From a virus, in the IMG/VR virus record IMGVR_UViG_3300031524_001649, positions 1-56,325 of that record: a stretch of DNA of 56,325 bases; one strand, given 5' to 3'. The position numbers were made by a program, and so were the translations under genes. The first letter of the stretch is position 1; every line of letters begins with the position of its first letter. Under the pieces are notes generated by a model. The model made no database searches and was not told the origin of the DNA. It saw nothing but the letters and a program-made list of their open reading frames with translations. Positions 13,387 through 21,577 of the stretch are shown in pieces.

Positions 13387-13932
13387 CTATCGCCGCCTCT
13401 GGATCGCCGTGCAGTACGCGCCGTTCAGCGAGCTGTTCTGCAACAGTCGGGCGTTCTCCTCGCCGTAGGCCAGAAGCACGGATGGACCACCGGAGTTGCC
13501 CTTGGCCCTGGTTCCGTCGGGTCGATAGAAGTACAGTCGCCCCTCCAGAAACAAAGCGCCGACAACCTTGCCCCAGACATGCTCGAAGAACATCGCCGTC
13601 TCCGTCCGCGCGAAGACCAAGGCGATTCCGTTGCCGTGCCGGCTCAGGTGATCCAACCACAGACCGGTCTGTTGACCATAGGGCGGATTGAGCCAGATGC
13701 GGCCGAACCACCGCAGTTGCAGACCATCTTGCGGCGGGGCGTAGTGGTGCTTGGCCGTCATCCACGGCTGGCCTGGAGCGGCACAAGGGTCGAGGTCGAA
13801 GGACCCCAGTGTGTCGATTATTTCCGGCGGCGTCAGCCAGCAGTCGGTTTGTCCTTGCACGGCCCGGGTATGGCTTCCGATACCTGTCTTCGCTCCATGC
13901 CTCGCCCGTGCGAGCTTGACAGGTTCAGTCAT
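13387..13932 (-). CDS. Phage N6-adenine methyltransferase (Dam-like)
   Basis: A 181-residue member of the phage DNA N6-adenine methyltransferase family: DCWLTPPEIIDTLGSFDLDPCAAPGQPW near the start (TP-x-E and FDxDPCA motifs) and GRIWLNPPYGQ as motif IV (NPPY). These short enzymes methylate GATC or related sites to protect phage DNA. The gene overlaps the next methyltransferase by 8 bases and precedes the D12 gene by 12. Confidence 0.88.
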   Translation of the reverse strand: MTEPVKLARARHGAKTGIGSHTRAVQGQTDCWLTPPEIIDTLGSFDLDPCAAPGQPWMTAKHHYAPPQDGLQLRWFGRIWLNPPYGQQTGLWLDHLSRHGNGIALVFARTETAMFFEHVWGKVVGALFLEGRLYFYRPDGTRAKGNSGGPSVLLAYGEENARLLQNSSLNGAYCTAIQRRR

Positions 13933-15247
13933 AGGTATCCGCCTGAAAGGTCGTGTGAACGCCGATTTCGATCCGCTGCCGAGCCGTCTCGAAGCTTTCG
14001 GGTTCGAGTTCTATCCCGACGAACCGATTGCCGGTCAGCAGTGCGGCGATGCCCGTCGAGCCCGACCCCATGAACGGATCGAGGACCAGCCCGCCGCCGG
14101 GTGGCGTGACGAGGCGGCATAGATATTCCATGAGTGCGCGAGGTTTGACGGTGGGGTGGTTGTTCTCGACCTGGCCTTCACACGTGCGGTCTCGCTTCGT
14201 GGCCTTGGCGCAGTAAAAGAAGCGTGAGGCACCGCCTGAATCGCCATGTTGGTTGTGCGGCCCGGAATGCCCGCGAAGGAAACTGGTCACGTTCTCACCG
14301 GGATACGGGGCGATAAGCCGTTTCATCGCGCCGCTTTTCGTGATGCCGCTTTGCTCGTCGAGCAACCTGCCCGCTTCCTCGTCCAATAGCAGATTGGCTG
14401 GCCAACGTCCCTTGGCATCACCGCCGCGTGGGCCGGGCGTCGCAGCGAAATTGGTCGAACCGCGGTCGGAGTAACGCTTGTTGGCCGTTGTCTCGCCGTC
14501 GCGCAGCCCGCCCTCACCGGTACCGATTCGCGAGCCGTCGATGTTCAGGCCCGCGACGCCATGGCGCTGCGCGTTCTCGGCGAATGTGCCATCGAGTGGC
14601 TTCATTGCCAGGATAATGGGTTCCCATGCCGGTTTCAGAGACGAGCCCCAGCCGTCCCAACGCCTGGCGATTTCGGTGGCCGGCGCCGTGTCGAGGATCT
14701 CCACGTTGCCGGTCTTGCCGTGCCGCTGGCGATTTTGGAAACTGTCGCCGCGGATGTCGGGTTGCTGGCGGCGGCCGACGCTTTCCCGGGTCGCCCCGGC
14801 CAGCTTGTCGAGGGCCTTCGACATATCGTGCGACTTGGGGAAGCCGGAACCGTAGAGCCACATCAGGCAATCGCGGATCTCGAAACCGGCATCTTCGATA
14901 GCACAAGTCAGACGGTGAAAAGTCCGCGTGCCACCAAACGCCAGGAGCATCGCCCCCGGCTTCAGCATTCGGAGCACCTCGGTCCAAAAGTCGGACTGAA
15001 AGGCCGTGTCGCCGCCGTCCCAGGTCTTGCCCATGAAACCCCGCGAGCCGATCCGCATGCGGCCAAAGGGTGTTTCCGGATCGTTGTTTCGCGGGCTTCC
15101 CTTTCGGCTCGCCTGCGTAAGGTGATAGGGCGGGTCGCAGACACATGCCGTGAACTGCCCAGCCTCTAGTGAAGGGAGCACCTCGCGGGAGTCCCCTTGG
15201 TAAATCGTGGCCTGGTCGAACGTGATGGACATGTGTTTGTCACTCAT
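13925..15247 (-). CDS. DNA modification methyltransferase (N4-C or N6-A)
   Basis: The ATG at 15247 (MSDKHMS) gives 440 residues. Motif IV is CVCDPPYHL, and the C-terminal motif I is LVLDPFMGSGSTGIAAL, the beta-class order. Between are AFGGTRTFHRLTCAIEDAGFEIRD, WLYGSGFPK and NHPTVKPRALMEYL, typical of phage modification methylases. It is a paralogue of the 28935-30011 product, with the same central blocks. The ~60-residue region between the catalytic halves differs, probably giving different specificity. Confidence 0.9.
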   Translation of the reverse strand: MSDKHMSITFDQATIYQGDSREVLPSLEAGQFTACVCDPPYHLTQASRKGSPRNNDPETPFGRMRIGSRGFMGKTWDGGDTAFQSDFWTEVLRMLKPGAMLLAFGGTRTFHRLTCAIEDAGFEIRDCLMWLYGSGFPKSHDMSKALDKLAGATRESVGRRQQPDIRGDSFQNRQRHGKTGNVEILDTAPATEIARRWDGWGSSLKPAWEPIILAMKPLDGTFAENAQRHGVAGLNIDGSRIGTGEGGLRDGETTANKRYSDRGSTNFAATPGPRGGDAKGRWPANLLLDEEAGRLLDEQSGITKSGAMKRLIAPYPGENVTSFLRGHSGPHNQHGDSGGASRFFYCAKATKRDRTCEGQVENNHPTVKPRALMEYLCRLVTPPGGGLVLDPFMGSGSTGIAALLTGNRFVGIELEPESFETARQRIEIGVHTTFQADTYD

Positions 15248-15268
15248 GGAATCAACCAAAGGAGAAGT

Positions 15269-15327
15269 CGAAGAATGGTGCCAACCGTCGATCAACACGC
15301 CCCAGCCAACCCGAATGAGGAGAAGTT
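15269..15327 (-). promoter_or_regulatory. Two-copy leader element, copy 2
   Basis: On the minus strand: CTTCTCCTCATTCGGGTTGGC, a short gap, then GGGCGTGTTGATCGACGGTTGGCACC, matching copy 1 at 12446-12514. The rest of the 15248-15390 gap shows no other feature. It lies between the ligase stop and the methyltransferase start. Confidence 0.5.
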
Positions 15328-15390
15328 GGCTCCCGGCCGCTTCGCACGGCGGCCCGCGTGCGGCTTATGGGCCTATTGGCGTAGTGGCGA

Positions 15391-16536
15391 TTACTCGGCG
15401 TCCCTCCGCCGCCAATACCTCGCCTCCTTGGGTATGCCGTCGTTCGTGAGTTCGCGGTACTTGAAGGTCACGGCTTGGCCCCGCTTGAAGTGCCGCCCCT
15501 GGAACCAGTCGGGCATGTCCACGCCGGGATTGGCCGATGCGAAGACTCCCATCTCGGCCGATGAGAACTCGCGCTCGGCGTCGGTCAGGCCGGAAAGTTC
15601 CAGCCGCTTGCCCGCGTACTCGGTAATAAGGGCACCGATGCGGCCGAGGTGCTTGCTCCCCTTCCTGGTCTCGCGGCCGGACGTGAAGCCGATGACGCGG
15701 GCCTCGGCATCTTTGAATGGTTTGTGCTTGAGGATGTTGCCGTGCCGTTTGGGCATCCAGGTCGCCAGCGGATTGCGGACCACCACACCCTCGCCACCAA
15801 GGTCCAAAACCCTTTGGAGAAAGGCTTCCACTTGGGCCGCGGCCTCTCGGGGAATGTCGAACAACTTCGTCTGCCGGTGCAGGTAACACTTCGACCCCGG
15901 GCCGTTATCCAGGTTGGCGTTGAGGAACTGCAACTCGTCCTCGAAGGTCGCGCCCTGCGGCATGTACTTGAAGTCGTCGCCAAGAGCCCGCTTCGGCACG
16001 GGCACGCCCTCATATCGCTCGGGTTTGGCATTGAGGCGATGGCGAATCCACTGCTCGCAGGCGATGAAGTCCATCGCCCGCACCATGTTGGCGTTCTTGA
16101 TCTCGCCGGTGCCAAAGACCGCTGACAGCGGCGGGCTGGAGTAGACCGCGTAGACGATCTTGTCCGTGAAGCGCGGGTCGGGCGTGTCGCCGCCGCAGAT
16201 CGACCGGCAAAGCTGGAAGTTCCCCCGCCCTGCCCACAATTCGCCGTCCAGTGGGCAGCAGGGCAACAGGTTCAGAAACGCATCGGGCGCGATGATGGGA
16301 TTGCCGTAGCGACTCCACAGGCCCGTGGCGACCGGTTTGATCTTGGCCTTCTTCTCGCCGGTCTTCGGGTCAATGATGCTGGCCCAGGGAATGGTGTCAG
16401 TCGGGAGCCCGCGGGTTAGGCCGCCGTCCCAGAAGCAGCGGGTGCCGTCGAGCTTCTCCGAAATGAACCACCCGGCCACATCATGCTTGGGCGGGTCGTA
16501 GTGCTCGGCCAGTTGCAGCAGTTCGCGTTTTGCCAT
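15391..16536 (-). CDS. ATP-dependent DNA ligase
   Basis: A 381-residue ligase. Motif I SEKLDGTRCFW places the adenylated lysine at Lys28; motif III is PLDGELWAG, motif IV GGEGVVVRNP and motif V ILKHKPFKDAEA. The C-terminal part is the OB-fold. It seals nicks during phage replication and repair. It begins directly after the stop of the small 16537-16713 gene (adjacent bases). It differs from compact T7-type ligases in length, with an insertion between motifs III and IV. Confidence 0.92.
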   Translation of the reverse strand: MAKRELLQLAEHYDPPKHDVAGWFISEKLDGTRCFWDGGLTRGLPTDTIPWASIIDPKTGEKKAKIKPVATGLWSRYGNPIIAPDAFLNLLPCCPLDGELWAGRGNFQLCRSICGGDTPDPRFTDKIVYAVYSSPPLSAVFGTGEIKNANMVRAMDFIACEQWIRHRLNAKPERYEGVPVPKRALGDDFKYMPQGATFEDELQFLNANLDNGPGSKCYLHRQTKLFDIPREAAAQVEAFLQRVLDLGGEGVVVRNPLATWMPKRHGNILKHKPFKDAEARVIGFTSGRETRKGSKHLGRIGALITEYAGKRLELSGLTDAEREFSSAEMGVFASANPGVDMPDWFQGRHFKRGQAVTFKYRELTNDGIPKEARYWRRRDAE

Positions 16537-16713
16537 CTATGCGGCCTTTGCCAATAGGGACTTGAGCAACATTTCCACGTCGGCCGTTCGTCGGGTGCAA
16601 ACCCGACGCTCCACCTGCATGGGCCGCGTGTAGATTTGCAGGCGTTCACCGCGCGAGGCGGTCCAGGCAGAGCGTTCGAGCCATTCGGCGGGAACAAACT
16701 CAGTGATGTGCAT
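16537..16713 (-). CDS. Small hypothetical protein
   Basis: The ATG at 16713 (MHITEF) has GGAGGG 7 bases upstream; 58 residues. It is the first gene after promoter-like element B (16728-16769), so a leader of only about 15-20 bases is implied. Composition is mixed with basic centre (ERRVCTRR). Co-transcribed with the ligase. No family recognised. Confidence 0.65.
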   Translation of the reverse strand: MHITEFVPAEWLERSAWTASRGERLQIYTRPMQVERRVCTRRTADVEMLLKSLLAKAA

Positions 16714-16727
16714 GACTTGGCCCTCCT

Positions 16728-16769
16728 TTTGTAACAACAACAAAATGGCCGCAAGTCAGGGTCGAATTC
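16728..16769 (-). promoter_or_regulatory. Conserved promoter-like element, copy B
   Basis: Minus strand: GGAATTCGACCCTGAC, 13 bases, GTTGTTGTTACAAAAGGAGG. The -10-like block runs almost into the ribosome binding site. It lies immediately after the phage sigma factor gene and before the ligase operon. Confidence 0.72.
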
Positions 16770-16777
16770 CGGCAAGA

Positions 16778-17407
16778 TTAGCAAGGTTTTTCAAGTGGCG
16801 TTGGATCGTTGCGGGTCCAATAGTCCAGGATGCGGGCCTTCACTTTGCGGAACATGAGATTCGCTGTGGCCCGCGAGACGCCGAGGCGTTGGCCGATCTC
16901 TTGGAAGGTGTAGCCTTTCTCGTGGAGCCGGAGGCATTGCCGTTCGATGTCCGACTGACAACAGGCATTCATCACGTCCCGTAAATCCACGACCGCGAAA
17001 TCAGAGCAGGCTTCCAGACTCTCTGAGAGCACGTTTGCGATGGCTGGGGCGGCGAGTGGGCATCCGTTGTGGCGAGCCAAAGCGCTGGATTGCCGCGGCA
17101 CCCGGATGGTGTGCTCAATGGGCAACAAATCCTGCATCTTGTTGTTAATGGCTCGTCCCAGCCAGCAATTCACTGCGCCCACGTGTACCTTGGGACTGAG
17201 CTTATTGACGGCCTGGACCAAGCCGACATTTCCGGCACTGACTAAATCGTCGCGGAGGTAAGCGATGCTCGGCATCCGACCAATCAAGGCATTGGCCTTC
17301 GTAACCACCAGGCCCAAGTTGTTGAGGATCATGGCCGTGCGGGCAGCGGCGTCACCGGCCACTACCGCCGGATACAATGCGTTGTTCTTCTCGATGGCTG
17401 ACACCAT
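16778..17407 (-). CDS. Phage RNA polymerase sigma factor (sigma-70 family)
   Basis: A 209-residue protein. Residues ~25-95 match sigma region 2 (NLGLVVTKANALIG, YLRDDLVSAGNVGLVQAVNKL, INNKMQDLL). The C-terminus matches region 4 (IERQCLRLHEKGYTFQEIGQRLGVSRATANLMFRKVKARI), the HTH that reads the -35 element. Region 3 is short. GGAGT lies 7-8 bases before the ATG. It is likely to redirect host RNA polymerase to phage promoters; the three-copy element, one of which lies right after this gene, is the obvious candidate target. That link is inference. Confidence 0.85.
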   Translation of the reverse strand: MVSAIEKNNALYPAVVAGDAAARTAMILNNLGLVVTKANALIGRMPSIAYLRDDLVSAGNVGLVQAVNKLSPKVHVGAVNCWLGRAINNKMQDLLPIEHTIRVPRQSSALARHNGCPLAAPAIANVLSESLEACSDFAVVDLRDVMNACCQSDIERQCLRLHEKGYTFQEIGQRLGVSRATANLMFRKVKARILDYWTRNDPTPLEKPC

Positions 17408-17409
17408 GC

Positions 17410-17895
17410 TCAGACTCCGATCCTGTCAATACGCCAAAGGTGCCGGGTGAAAAAGCCGCGCTGCTCGCACGCTTCGCGGGAGTAGTCGTACTCGTGACCG
17501 TCCGGGTCGAAGATGCGACCCTGCTGGTAGGCGACCGCATGGCCGCAATGGCGGCCGACGCCTTCGATCACGCCACGGCTCTGCTGAATGACCCGCGCGA
17601 AGCGGACCCAGTTGTCGTCGGGGTAGGCGATGATGTAGTCACTGCCATCCGGCGATGAGCGCAGGATGGGGCACAACTCGACCCGCGTGGCGGCGTGACC
17701 GTGGTTCAGGCAAAGATGGATCAACTCTTGCGGATGGAATCCGCGCCGACATGTCGGCTCAGGCAGATCAGGCCAGATGATTTGGCTGCCATCGTGTCCG
17801 ATCTCGCTGAAAATGGCAGAAGGCGGCAGGTCCAGGGCCATCGCAAAGGATGCTGGCAGGCACATCCAGCGCTCAGCCTTGCGTAACAGGCGCAT
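17410..17895 (-). CDS. Cysteine-peptidase-fold-like protein
   Basis: A 161-residue protein. The opening CLPASFAMAL looks like the Cys-containing helix of papain-like or C39-type folds, and the end has GRHCGHAVAYQQGRIFDPDG, with His and Asp in the order of a Cys-His-Asp triad. I see no transport or peptidoglycan-binding domain. It could be an active peptidase or a degenerate relative. Its stop lies 3 bases upstream of the sigma factor start, so the pair is coupled. Function in infection unknown. Confidence 0.6.
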   Translation of the reverse strand: MRLLRKAERWMCLPASFAMALDLPPSAIFSEIGHDGSQIIWPDLPEPTCRRGFHPQELIHLCLNHGHAATRVELCPILRSSPDGSDYIIAYPDDNWVRFARVIQQSRGVIEGVGRHCGHAVAYQQGRIFDPDGHEYDYSREACEQRGFFTRHLWRIDRIGV

Positions 17896-17940
17896 AGTCT
17901 CTCCGCGGTTGTCAGTGGATAACGGGGGCGCGCGAACAGA

Positions 17941-18348
17941 TCAGGCCGAGCGGCCTTCGCGCGTTAGCTCGTCGAGCATCGTGTCGATCTCAGCAAGCGT
18001 GGGAATCTTCCAGCTTGCCTTGGCATACGAGCGCCAGTTCGGCGCGGCAAACAGCTTGTCGTATTCCGCTTGCGTGGCGGCCGTGAGAATCCAGATGCCG
18101 ATGCCGTAGGCTTCCCACACCGGCCACTTTTGTTTCTGCGCCCTGGTGAAGCTGTATTTCTGCGGTTGCTTGCAGTCGATCCAGCGGGTGCCCCACTTTT
18201 TGTGAGCCGCGTACAGGTCGGGGAAACCGGTCTGGTAGAGGTTGCCGTGGGTGTGTTCGACGTTCCACCCGCGGGCCTCCAGGAAACGGATCACGTCCTT
18301 CTGGATGTGCCATTCCGGGCCGTGAACCGGTTTGCAGATTCGAGTCAT
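17941..18348 (-). CDS. VRR-NUC domain nuclease
   Basis: The ATG at 18348 (MTRICKPVHG) overlaps the polymerase TGA (ATGA). The 135-residue product contains the VRR-NUC core: WHIQKDVIRFLEARGWNVEHT, GFPDLYAAHKK, WIDCKQPQ (Asp ... Asp-x-Lys analogue) and RAQKQKWPVWEAYG. Phage VRR-NUC proteins act as structure-specific or Holliday-junction nucleases. The coupling to the polymerase suits a replication or recombination role. Confidence 0.85.
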   Translation of the reverse strand: MTRICKPVHGPEWHIQKDVIRFLEARGWNVEHTHGNLYQTGFPDLYAAHKKWGTRWIDCKQPQKYSFTRAQKQKWPVWEAYGIGIWILTAATQAEYDKLFAAPNWRSYAKASWKIPTLAEIDTMLDELTREGRSA

Positions 18349-20912
18349 CACATCATCTCCGGGGCTCGAATCTTCACCGGAGCCTCGCCGCCCTTCTTCT
18401 CGGCCCAGTTCTCCATCCCCTCGAACCAGGTCATGCCGATCAGCGGCACTTTCGAGCGGTAGGATTCCACGACTTCGCGGACGCAGGCCGTGATGTTGTG
18501 GACAATGGACGGGTTGGCCACGACCATCAGCTCGTCGTGGACGTTGAGCGGGGCCAACATCAGCGGGTGGACGCCCGCAGGCTGCAAGTCCCACAGCCTC
18601 CGCTGGACGGCCTTCGTGATTTCGGCACCGGGCGACTGGATCTCATGGTTCGCGGCGGCCCGCATGTTGGCCGCTTGCATTTGGAATGCGGAGCCGTAGA
18701 GGGCACTGGCCACGGCACCGCTGGCCGTCTGCACGCGGTCCCGGCGCACGACCTTCACCTTTACGTCCCGCCAATGGCTGGGCACGTTGCGGGCAAGAGT
18801 GAACAAGGCTTGGCAGATTTTGTTTTCCAGGGTGAAGTAGCGGCGGAAGCCGAGGAAGGTCTCGATGTACTCGGCGGGGCTGGCCCAAATCACCGCACTC
18901 CCGATGCCTGCGGGTTGCCGCATGGAGCAGAAGGCGTCGAAGGTCTTGTTGCGGGCCTTGCCGATGCCGGGGTAACGCTTCACGAAGTCGGCATAGGCCG
19001 CCTTGGCACGGGCCTCGGTCACGCCGAGCTTCTGCACCAGGGTGTTCCAATCGCCGCCATACACCAGGGCGAACACGCCGCGTTTGCCCTTGTCGTACCA
19101 GTCGTTATCAGTGCCGGAGGAATTGATGACCTCCGCGTAGCTCAGCCCGGAAAGGGCCATGCCGAACAGGGCGTGGAGCTTCTGCGGCGTCATGCCGGTC
19201 GTCTCGCACTCGCCGCAGGGCTTCTTGCTCTTCTTGTCGATGCCCGTGCCGCCACACTTCGGGCATGGCCCCTTGGTGGTCAAGTCTTTGCGCAGGGCCG
19301 GATCGTTATATACCGCGTCGGCGATCGTGACCTCGAAACTGTCGAAGTCGCCGCCGCACAAGATCATGCCGGGCCAGAAGAGCGGGAACATCTTGCGCAC
19401 GTCTTTGGCGTGCTTGATGCCTTGCGGGTTGAGGCCGTCCGCCCCGGCCATGCGGCTAGAGAGGGTGCCAATCACCACAAAGCTGGCGTGGAACCTGCCG
19501 GCCAGCAGCAGCTTTTCGTATAGCTCGATCTCCTTGGCGGCGATCTTCACGTCCAGGATGTGCCTGGAGCGGATGGCCGCCGGGTGCTTGCCCGGCTGGA
19601 CAATGCCCGTACCGCCGCAACGGGCGCAGCCGGGCGTCCCTTCACATCGCCCGCACGGCTCCGGGGCCACGATCTCCCAGTTGTTGATGGCCTCCAGGTT
19701 GCTTTTCTTCGTGCTCTCTTCGAGGACGATCGTCTCCGTGGGGTCCATCGCCGCGGTGATGTAGGCCCTCACCTCGCCCGGTTTGTTGATGTTGACCGGA
19801 CTATTGGCGACCACGGCCTGGGCCTTGGCGAGCAGTTCCGCCATGCCCGCCTCGTTGATCTCGAAGCCGTGCCAGCGGACGACGGGAACCATGCAGGCCA
19901 GCGTGGAATCGTTGTCGCCCGGCCTCGGGTAGCCGAAATGCTTATCGAGGGCGCGGGTGTAAACGATGTCGTCGTTGGCATACTCGCGGGCGTCCGGCCG
20001 GGTGGCCCAGTGCTCGACGTGTTTGGCGATCACCGCTGGCCAGGCATAGCCCAGCAGCTTGTCTTCCGGGCCGACGCCGCGCGTTTCGTCATCATGCTCG
20101 CTGTCCAGAAGGATGCCGGGATCGGTCAAGACCTCTTCCACGGCCACGTTGATCGTGGGGCGGCCCTTCTTGCGGCCCCAGACTTCCCAGTTCTGCTGTG
20201 GGCTGGAAACTGCCAGGGCTGTGGGGGCGTAGCCCAATTCGTAGGGCCGCCAACTCGCAGGCGGCTCTACGTCCTTGAAGTGGTACTTCGGTTTGAAACC
20301 CATCGCGTGCTCGGCGAGGAACTTCAGTCCGCCGGCCGCGTGAAACTTGAGAACGACATCCTTGAAGTCGGTGTCGATGTCGCCGTAGCGATCCTTGCGG
20401 TCGAAGACCTGCCACTTGGGCGCGTTCGGATCGGCTGAACGAGCGAAGTAGATATTGTCCAGTTGGACGCGGCCTTCCAATTCGGCAGCCAGCGCGTAGG
20501 CCAACGCAGAAGGCACGCGCTTGATGCGGATGTCTTCGCGGGCCATGAGGGACTGGTACGGCCCCTTGCGGGAGTGGAGCATCAGGTCCAGGGCGCAGGC
20601 TGGCTTGACGCATGGCCCGTCCTGCCCCTTTGGCTCCAGCAAGGCGATCTCGTCGATGTGCTCCGCTGGAATCCAGTCCGGGTCCGCAAGGCGGAAGACA
20701 GTAAAGGTCTTGGCAATATGGAACCAATCGAAGGACAGATTAAACCCCACGACCGTGTGCTCGGTCAGCCATTCGATCAGGCGCAGCGTCTCGCGGATCG
20801 GCCGCCGCCAGACCTCGTGAAGCCGGATCGGGCCGTCTTCCTCGGCGTACTGCAACAGCACCATCATGTTGTGCAGCCCGCACGTCTCGGTGTCGAGATA
20901 GACCTTGCTCAT
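18348..20912 (-). CDS. Family A DNA polymerase with two zinc-ribbon insertions
   Basis: The ATG at 20912 (MSKVYLDTET) gives 854 residues. The N-terminus is a DEDD 3'-5' exonuclease (DTE at residues 7-9, VVGFNLSFDW at about 54-63). Polymerase motifs: A GGDFDSFE (Asp522, Glu527), B KRGVFALVYGG (Lys610, Tyr618) and C NVHDELMVV (His792-Asp793-Glu794). Two four-cysteine ribbons are inserted: Cys420/423/429/432 before the palm, and Cys550/553/566/569 between motifs A and B; both have DnaJ-like CxxCxGTG loops. It is the main replicative polymerase. The zinc modules are not part of textbook PolA. The gene is followed by the VRR-NUC nuclease. Confidence 0.93.
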   Translation of the reverse strand: MSKVYLDTETCGLHNMMVLLQYAEEDGPIRLHEVWRRPIRETLRLIEWLTEHTVVGFNLSFDWFHIAKTFTVFRLADPDWIPAEHIDEIALLEPKGQDGPCVKPACALDLMLHSRKGPYQSLMAREDIRIKRVPSALAYALAAELEGRVQLDNIYFARSADPNAPKWQVFDRKDRYGDIDTDFKDVVLKFHAAGGLKFLAEHAMGFKPKYHFKDVEPPASWRPYELGYAPTALAVSSPQQNWEVWGRKKGRPTINVAVEEVLTDPGILLDSEHDDETRGVGPEDKLLGYAWPAVIAKHVEHWATRPDAREYANDDIVYTRALDKHFGYPRPGDNDSTLACMVPVVRWHGFEINEAGMAELLAKAQAVVANSPVNINKPGEVRAYITAAMDPTETIVLEESTKKSNLEAINNWEIVAPEPCGRCEGTPGCARCGGTGIVQPGKHPAAIRSRHILDVKIAAKEIELYEKLLLAGRFHASFVVIGTLSSRMAGADGLNPQGIKHAKDVRKMFPLFWPGMILCGGDFDSFEVTIADAVYNDPALRKDLTTKGPCPKCGGTGIDKKSKKPCGECETTGMTPQKLHALFGMALSGLSYAEVINSSGTDNDWYDKGKRGVFALVYGGDWNTLVQKLGVTEARAKAAYADFVKRYPGIGKARNKTFDAFCSMRQPAGIGSAVIWASPAEYIETFLGFRRYFTLENKICQALFTLARNVPSHWRDVKVKVVRRDRVQTASGAVASALYGSAFQMQAANMRAAANHEIQSPGAEITKAVQRRLWDLQPAGVHPLMLAPLNVHDELMVVANPSIVHNITACVREVVESYRSKVPLIGMTWFEGMENWAEKKGGEAPVKIRAPEMM

Positions 20913-21193
20913 GCGTCGTATTGCCCCAGGGATTGGAGCTTGGCGCGGGCAGCGGCGATTTCGGAGCCGGCGTTGAGAATGGCACCAGTGTCGCCGTCGT
21001 AGGTGGCCTCGCAGAACACCTCGTAGCCTAGGGCGTAGGACTTCCACGCATCGCGGGCGGTGGTTGCCTGGGCCGCCTCCAAGCCGAGTCGGCCGATTTC
21101 CGCCGCAAGGCGACGGATCTCGCGGTGCCGATACGACTCCATGATGAGCGCGGCGAGAGCACAGGCGAAGATTGCGAAGAGACAAACAGACAT
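20909..21193 (-). CDS. Membrane-anchored helical protein
   Basis: The ATG at 21193 (MSVCLFA) has GGAGAA 4 bases upstream. The 94-residue product starts with one transmembrane helix (SVCLFAIFACALAALIM), then a long polar, Ala/Arg-rich helix suggesting a coiled coil. Its stop overlaps the polymerase start. It resembles small phage anchor proteins; a replisome membrane tether is speculation. Confidence 0.65.
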   Translation of the reverse strand: MSVCLFAIFACALAALIMESYRHREIRRLAAEIGRLGLEAAQATTARDAWKSYALGYEVFCEATYDGDTGAILNAGSEIAAARAKLQSLGQYDA

Positions 21194-21235
21194 GGGATTC
21201 TCCAAAGGGTGTTTGGCCAGGGGAGTCCCGGACCA

Positions 21236-21577
21236 TCAAAACACGGCGTAATGCCAGTTCGCGCCCTCGACCTCTGCGGATGAGACAGGGGCCGACGTGT
21301 AGTAGCCGTTGCGGAAGCGGATCAGCATGAGAAGACCTTTGCCGATCCACCCTTCCACATCACGATCGGGCGGACAACGACCGCTAACGAACTGTCCCAC
21401 GGTGGGCGAGTGGAGTGGCGGATCGCTGGAGGTGATTTCCAGCAGGCCGGCATAGGGCAACACGACCTTCATCTCGTAGACGTGCTTCGCGGTCTCGACG
21501 AAGATGTAGGTGCCGGCCTTGAGCCGCCGCACGTCGATGCCGGGTTCCATTCGCAGTTTTTCCGCCAAGGTCGTCAT
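21236..21577 (-). CDS. Conserved hypothetical phage protein
   Basis: A 113-residue protein, beta-rich: LKAGTYIFVETAKHVYEM, LLEITSSDPP, VGQFVSG, LLMLIRFRNGYYTSAPVSS. The layout (GTYxxET ... ITSSDP ... VSSAxVEG-W) suggests a small beta-barrel. It is overlapped by the ParB-like gene upstream (ATGA). I have seen similar patterns in other phage proteins, with no known function. Confidence 0.68.
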   Translation of the reverse strand: MTTLAEKLRMEPGIDVRRLKAGTYIFVETAKHVYEMKVVLPYAGLLEITSSDPPLHSPTVGQFVSGRCPPDRDVEGWIGKGLLMLIRFRNGYYTSAPVSSAEVEGANWHYAVF

